In this document: positions 61,109 to 64,000 of the stretch, one piece after another
Layout: every line of letters begins with the position of its first letter
Position numbering within the stretch: position 1 is the stretch's first letter
NCBI GenBank assembly: GCA_963575745.1
Contig: CAUYUJ010009369.1
Location: forward strand, 309,159-373,158
Direction: 5' to 3'
Source: Prorocentrum cordatum
Lineage: Eukaryota; Sar; Dinophyceae; Prorocentrales; Prorocentraceae
DNA: 64,000 nucleotides
Program-made: the position numbers and the translations under genes
Notes under the pieces: model-generated
Databases searched by the model: none
What the model was told of the DNA's origin: nothing
The model's input: only the letters and a program-made list of their open reading frames with translations

Positions 61109-61504
61109 CCGGCTTCCCCCGGCGGGCGGCCCCCCGCTCCGCTTCCGCCGCCTCTTCCCCTGGCCCCCCGCCGCCCCTCGCCGCGGAAGGGGTGACGGCT
61201 CCTGCGGCCCTCGAGGGCGAGGCCCCTTCTGCAGGCGAGCCCGGAATCGAACCGACAAGTCGGATCGGCGGAGGTCGGCAGGCCAGCAGGCAGACAGGCG
61301 GGCCTCCAATGAGACGTCGGAGCCCAGATCGGAGTCCCGAGTCGAACCGCCTCGGAGTCGGAATCCGTCGACATCGAATCGAATCGAATCGAAGCGGAGG
61401 CGTCGAAGCGAGCCCTGCTTCTGGAGCGGGCCCCTTGGGGGACACGAGCCTCGCACGAGATCGGGGGCGCCCGAGGCGGGGGGCCGAGGATCACGGCCGC
61501 AGGC

Positions 61505-61655
61505 ATGCATGCGCGGCCACTTTCGACGCTCCGCGCGGATTGCTCTGATCTGCGCCTGAGCCCGCCCTGGCGCCCTGCGCGCGCCAGGGGAGGGGGGTCC
61601 AGCGCAGGTCCAAGAGCTCCGCGCGGGGCTCCAACAGCGCGTGCTGATGCGATCC
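61505..61655. mobile_element. Family D fold-back element, copy 8
   Basis: CTTTCGACGCTCCGCGCGGA TTGCTCTGATCTGCGC / GCGCAGGTCCAAGAGCTCCG CGCGGGGCTCC; centre CTGGCGCCCTGCGCGCGCCAG. Confidence 0.75.
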
Positions 61656-61705
61656 TTGATTCCTTCAGTCCGAGGCAGAGCAGGGTCCAGCGCAGGGGGG
61701 GCAAC

Positions 61706-61864
61706 TGAAGGGGCCCTGGGACACACAAATACATACACACAAATGACAAGATTCCCCATATGATCCCATATTTTCTGGATGTTTGTCTTCCCCCCACTTC
61801 CCATATTTTCCCATATTTTCCTGGGAGTCGACGATTAATTGTGTCTGTGTGTTTCTTTCCCTCC
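61706..61864. mobile_element. Family C introner-like element, copy 4
   Basis: TGAAGGGGCCCTGGGACACA ... GTGTCTGTGTGTTTCTTTCC CTCC; closest to copy 2. Flanks GGGGCAAC and TGAGCAGC match at only 5 of 8. Confidence 0.85.
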
Positions 61865-62159
61865 TGAGCAGCGTCAGGCCTAAATCGGCGATGCATCGCC
61901 GACAGGTCCGCGATGGGGCCCCCACGGCAGACCCGAGGTCTCCCAGGCGGGGTGGGCCGTCTGGCTCCCTTCGGCGCTGCAGATGGGCGACTGGGGGCCG
62001 ACGCATCCCCCCCCCTGAGCTTCTGTTGCTCCCATCGTACGTAAGGACCACATCTCAGAAATAATTTCGAGCACCCACGATCCCCAGGGGGGAGGCTAGT
62101 TTTCGCCACCCCTCACGAGGATCGTGGCCTCCGAGGGGGAGGCTGCAATCGACTACCCC

Positions 62160-62300
62160 CCCTCCCGCCCCAAGGGGCCCCCAAGAGCCCCCTAGAGGCC
62201 CCATGGGGAGCCCAGGACGCCGCCAAGGAGCCCCGAGACGCTCCCAAGAAGCCCCCAAGAGGCCTCCAAGACGGCCCCAAGAGGCCCCAAATAGCGCTCC
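62160..62300. repeat. CCCAAGAGGCCCC degenerate short tandem repeat
   Basis: About ten 12-18 bp words such as CCCAAGAGGCC, CCAAGACGGCC. Confidence 0.7.
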
Positions 62301-62535
62301 AGGGCCGGCGGAATGAGCGAAGCGATTAAATAATTTCGAGCACCCAGAAAAGTGTCGAAAGAGTGTCGAAAGAGTGTCGGGCGAGTGTCTCCCAGGGCCC
62401 GACACGTGAAAACCCTAGAGTTTCGGTACTTCTCTTCTGGTGCCCGAAATTCTTCCTGGTGATCAAGGCTAAAGTAGGTTGGATAATCATAACCCTAAGC
62501 CCATCCCCGTCATCGATGCTGTCTGTGCCATTACA

Positions 62536-62640
62536 ACGGGGCCCAGGGACGCACACGTCAAGAGACATAACTCCCATGGTTCCCCGTATTTTCTCCAGTG
62601 TGTTCTAGATTTTCGTCTCCCCCCCCACTACCCAGATTTG
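62536..62640. mobile_element. Family C element, copy 5 (truncated)
   Basis: GGGGCCCAGGGACGCACACG ... CCCCGTATTTTCTCCAG, ATTTTCGTCTCCCCCCCC; right third missing. Confidence 0.7.
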
Positions 62641-62654
62641 CTTGACGCTTAATT

Positions 62655-62806
62655 TTAGGTCGGGCCTGCCCCCCTACAGGGGATGTTTGAGCGAAAAATT
62701 CAACATTTCAAACAATATTCAAAACTGATCAAAACTAGTTTTACAAAAAAACAGACTATTTTGACTATTTCTGAATATTCCCCCTGTCGAGGGACATGCC
62801 CGACTC
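62655..62806. mobile_element. Family A element, copy 11
   Basis: TTAGGTCGGGCCTGCCCCCC ... CGAGGGACATGCCCGACT. No obvious target duplication. Confidence 0.88.
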
Positions 62807-62977
62807 AAAGATGACTGGTGTCTGTGTATGCTTCCCCCCTCCTAGCAAAACTCGGGACGACCTGTGCACTCCAGGGACGCTTCTTCGGCGAGGCGCAGCT
62901 GCCGGAAAACCGCCGAGGGCCCGACGAGAGCGCCCGGAAGGAAGACCTCGAGCCTCGAGCCTCGAGCCTCAAGCCTT

Positions 62978-63144
62978 CCTTCGGGCCTGTCCTCCCACAG
63001 GGGGACTTTGGGCGAGCCATTCTAACAACATATCCAGAACATGCCCCCACATGGCCAAACAAGTGCTGAAACAATAGCGTCCCCAGTCTATTTTTTCTCA
63101 CTAATCTTGAATATTCCTCCTGTAGAGGGACAGGCGCGACTTAA
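62978..63144. mobile_element. Family A element, copy 12
   Basis: CTTCGGGCCTGTCCTCCCAC AGGGGGACTTT ... GTAGAGGGACAGGCGCGACTTA. Left end degraded. Preceded by CTCGAGCCTCGAGCCTCGAG. Confidence 0.82.
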
Positions 63145-63244
63145 GCCAAGCCCTGGGGTCGATGCATCTCTCCCTGAGCCCATTCCCCCCCAAGCGTTGC
63201 CCCTGACGAGACCACGGCGCCCCCCTGCTTGGCACGCCCGACTT

Positions 63245-63415
63245 GGGTACGGAAGTGCGATGCCAAATGGCGCACGCTGTCCCAAACGGACGCCGGCCGC
63301 TGTTAGACCGGCGACCTTCTGCCTTCAATGGACAACGTCCGTGGCGACACCGACAGCGAGTCCTGTTCAAAGTGGGCAGACATTGCTGTTGGTCTTCGTC
63401 CCCGTTCCCAGACCC
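63245..63415. mobile_element. Family G element, copy 2 (diverged)
   Basis: CTGTCCCAAACGGACGCCGG CCGCTGTTAGACCGGCGACCTTCTG; GACAGCGAGTCCTGTTCAAA; order as in 6409-6603. Outer inverted repeats largely lost. Confidence 0.65.
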
Positions 63416-63424
63416 CCGACGTCA

Positions 63425-63575
63425 TGTTTTTCATAGCCGCGACCCCAAAGGTCTCGACCTGTTCCCCGGCACCGGCTCTCCATCCTGAATCGTTTCTTGA
63501 CGGTCCCGACGCCCAGGGCTGGCCCCCAGAGGCTGAACACAATGAAACATTCCCCTCGTAACTTTTTCATGACCC
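63425..63575 (+). repeat. Family M dispersed repeat, copy 6
   Basis: TCCTGAATCGTTTCTTGACG GTCCCGACGCCCAGGG. Confidence 0.7.
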
Positions 63576-63594
63576 GAAGGGGCCTGGGTTCGTT

Positions 63595-63786
63595 CGGGTC
63601 GTGCGAAAGGGGGGGTAGCAAAGGGGGGGTTTGAGAATCAGCTCACGTAGCTGATTTTCCTGGCGCCTCCCGGCGCCAGAGGCGGCCATGTATCAAGGAA
63701 TGGGCCCCTCGGTGAGGCCGAAACCAGCTGCATGCAGCAAATTTCGCAACCCCCCCTTTCCCAATCCCCCCCTTTCGGCCGACCCG
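63595..63786. mobile_element. Family B palindrome-rich element, copy 5
   Basis: CGGGTCGTGCGAAAGGGGGG ... CCCCCTTTCGGCCGACCCG; near identical core to copy 4 (ATCAGCTCACGTAGCTGAT, GCTGCATGCAGC). Confidence 0.93.
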
Positions 63787-63789
63787 AAA

Positions 63790-64000
63790 GGTTGGGCGCC
63801 CGAGTTATCCGTGGTAACTCGGGTTTGGATTCCCGAAAAAAGGAACCCGAGTTTGCCCTGACCCGAGTTACCCCTGATGATGTGGGGCTCTGGACGCCTG
63901 AGCTATCCGGGGTAACTCGGGTCCGGTGTAACTCGGGTTCGGACTCCCGAAAAACGAACCCGAATTAACCCTGACCCGACTTACCCCTGATGATTCGGGG
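63790..64000. repeat. About 113-bp tandem repeat with hairpins
   Basis: Two units, the second cut by the window end: GTAACTCGGGTT...AACCCGAGTT stems around TTCCCGAAAAA, then CCCTGACCCGA and TTACCCCTGATGAT. Confidence 0.85.

Noticed and set aside
1-64000. tRNA, rRNA, snRNA or organellar genes
   Set aside because: I looked for conserved arms and core motifs and saw none that I could support by eye; a tRNAscan/Infernal run would be needed to exclude them.

Overview
The window looks like nuclear DNA of a dinoflagellate (inferred; nothing here is a species marker). Reasons: a Mei2-like RRM gene, an RCC1-repeat gene of the 'HTVLLRSDG..VACG' kind and degenerate PPR units ('PNVxxYS..ACEK'), all typical of dinoflagellate gene sets; introns whose best in-frame splice sites are GA-AG, GC-AG or GT-AG; very sparse coding; and a mass of short interspersed elements, satellites and purine/pyrimidine tracts. 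The great majority of long ORFs are artefacts of (GGA)n/(TCC)n tracts and satellites and carry no gene.

Supportable genes, all on the minus strand: a SAM + Mei2-like RRM gene (4713 down to about 1440, at least six exons, five introns) followed by a second, intron-poor RRM module (1120 to about 662); an intact 218-residue alpha/beta hydrolase (23179-22523); and a seven-repeat RCC1-like gene (25664-24437, one probable intron). Weaker minus-strand candidates lie at 46104-45475, 47827-46990 and 59005-58745. Relics are a plus-strand PPR pseudogene (10330-10815), a plus-strand non-LTR reverse transcriptase scrap (42260-42443), a minus-strand RT C-terminal scrap (48640-48060) and a plus-strand Cys-rich fragment (27840-28259). 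The confident genes fit one unidirectional gene array read right to left.

The rest is dominated by at least fifteen short non-autonomous repeat families (labelled A-Q here), most with terminal inverted repeats, several with about 8-bp target duplications. The notable result is that family C, and a compound of families B and C, form introns in the SAM-RRM gene: splicing them out rejoins the frame, and 8-bp duplications flank them. Families A (12 copies), B (5), C (5) and H (3) are all in a single orientation in the window. Together this reads as an introner-like landscape: transposable elements that become introns, kept in the sense direction of a unidirectional gene cluster. A hAT-like element (Q, 4968-5162) still has its empty site in a neighbouring tandem copy, and one family A element (59251-60609) holds a roughly 1-kb 90-bp satellite array.

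Layout: 0.05-5.3 kb SAM-RRM gene and its repeats; 5.3-22.5 kb repeats with a PPR relic; 22.5-25.7 kb hydrolase and RCC1 genes; 26-36 kb TCC tracts, 100-bp and 10-bp minisatellites and GAC/CAC-type repeats; 36.3-39.1 kb a diverged 1.55-kb duplication; 39-53 kb mixed elements, RT relics and microsatellites; 53-60.5 kb satellite arrays; 60.5-64 kb further family A, B, C and D elements. All work was by eye: coordinates of repeats are good to a few bases where inverted repeats or target duplications are cited, otherwise to about 10-20 bases.
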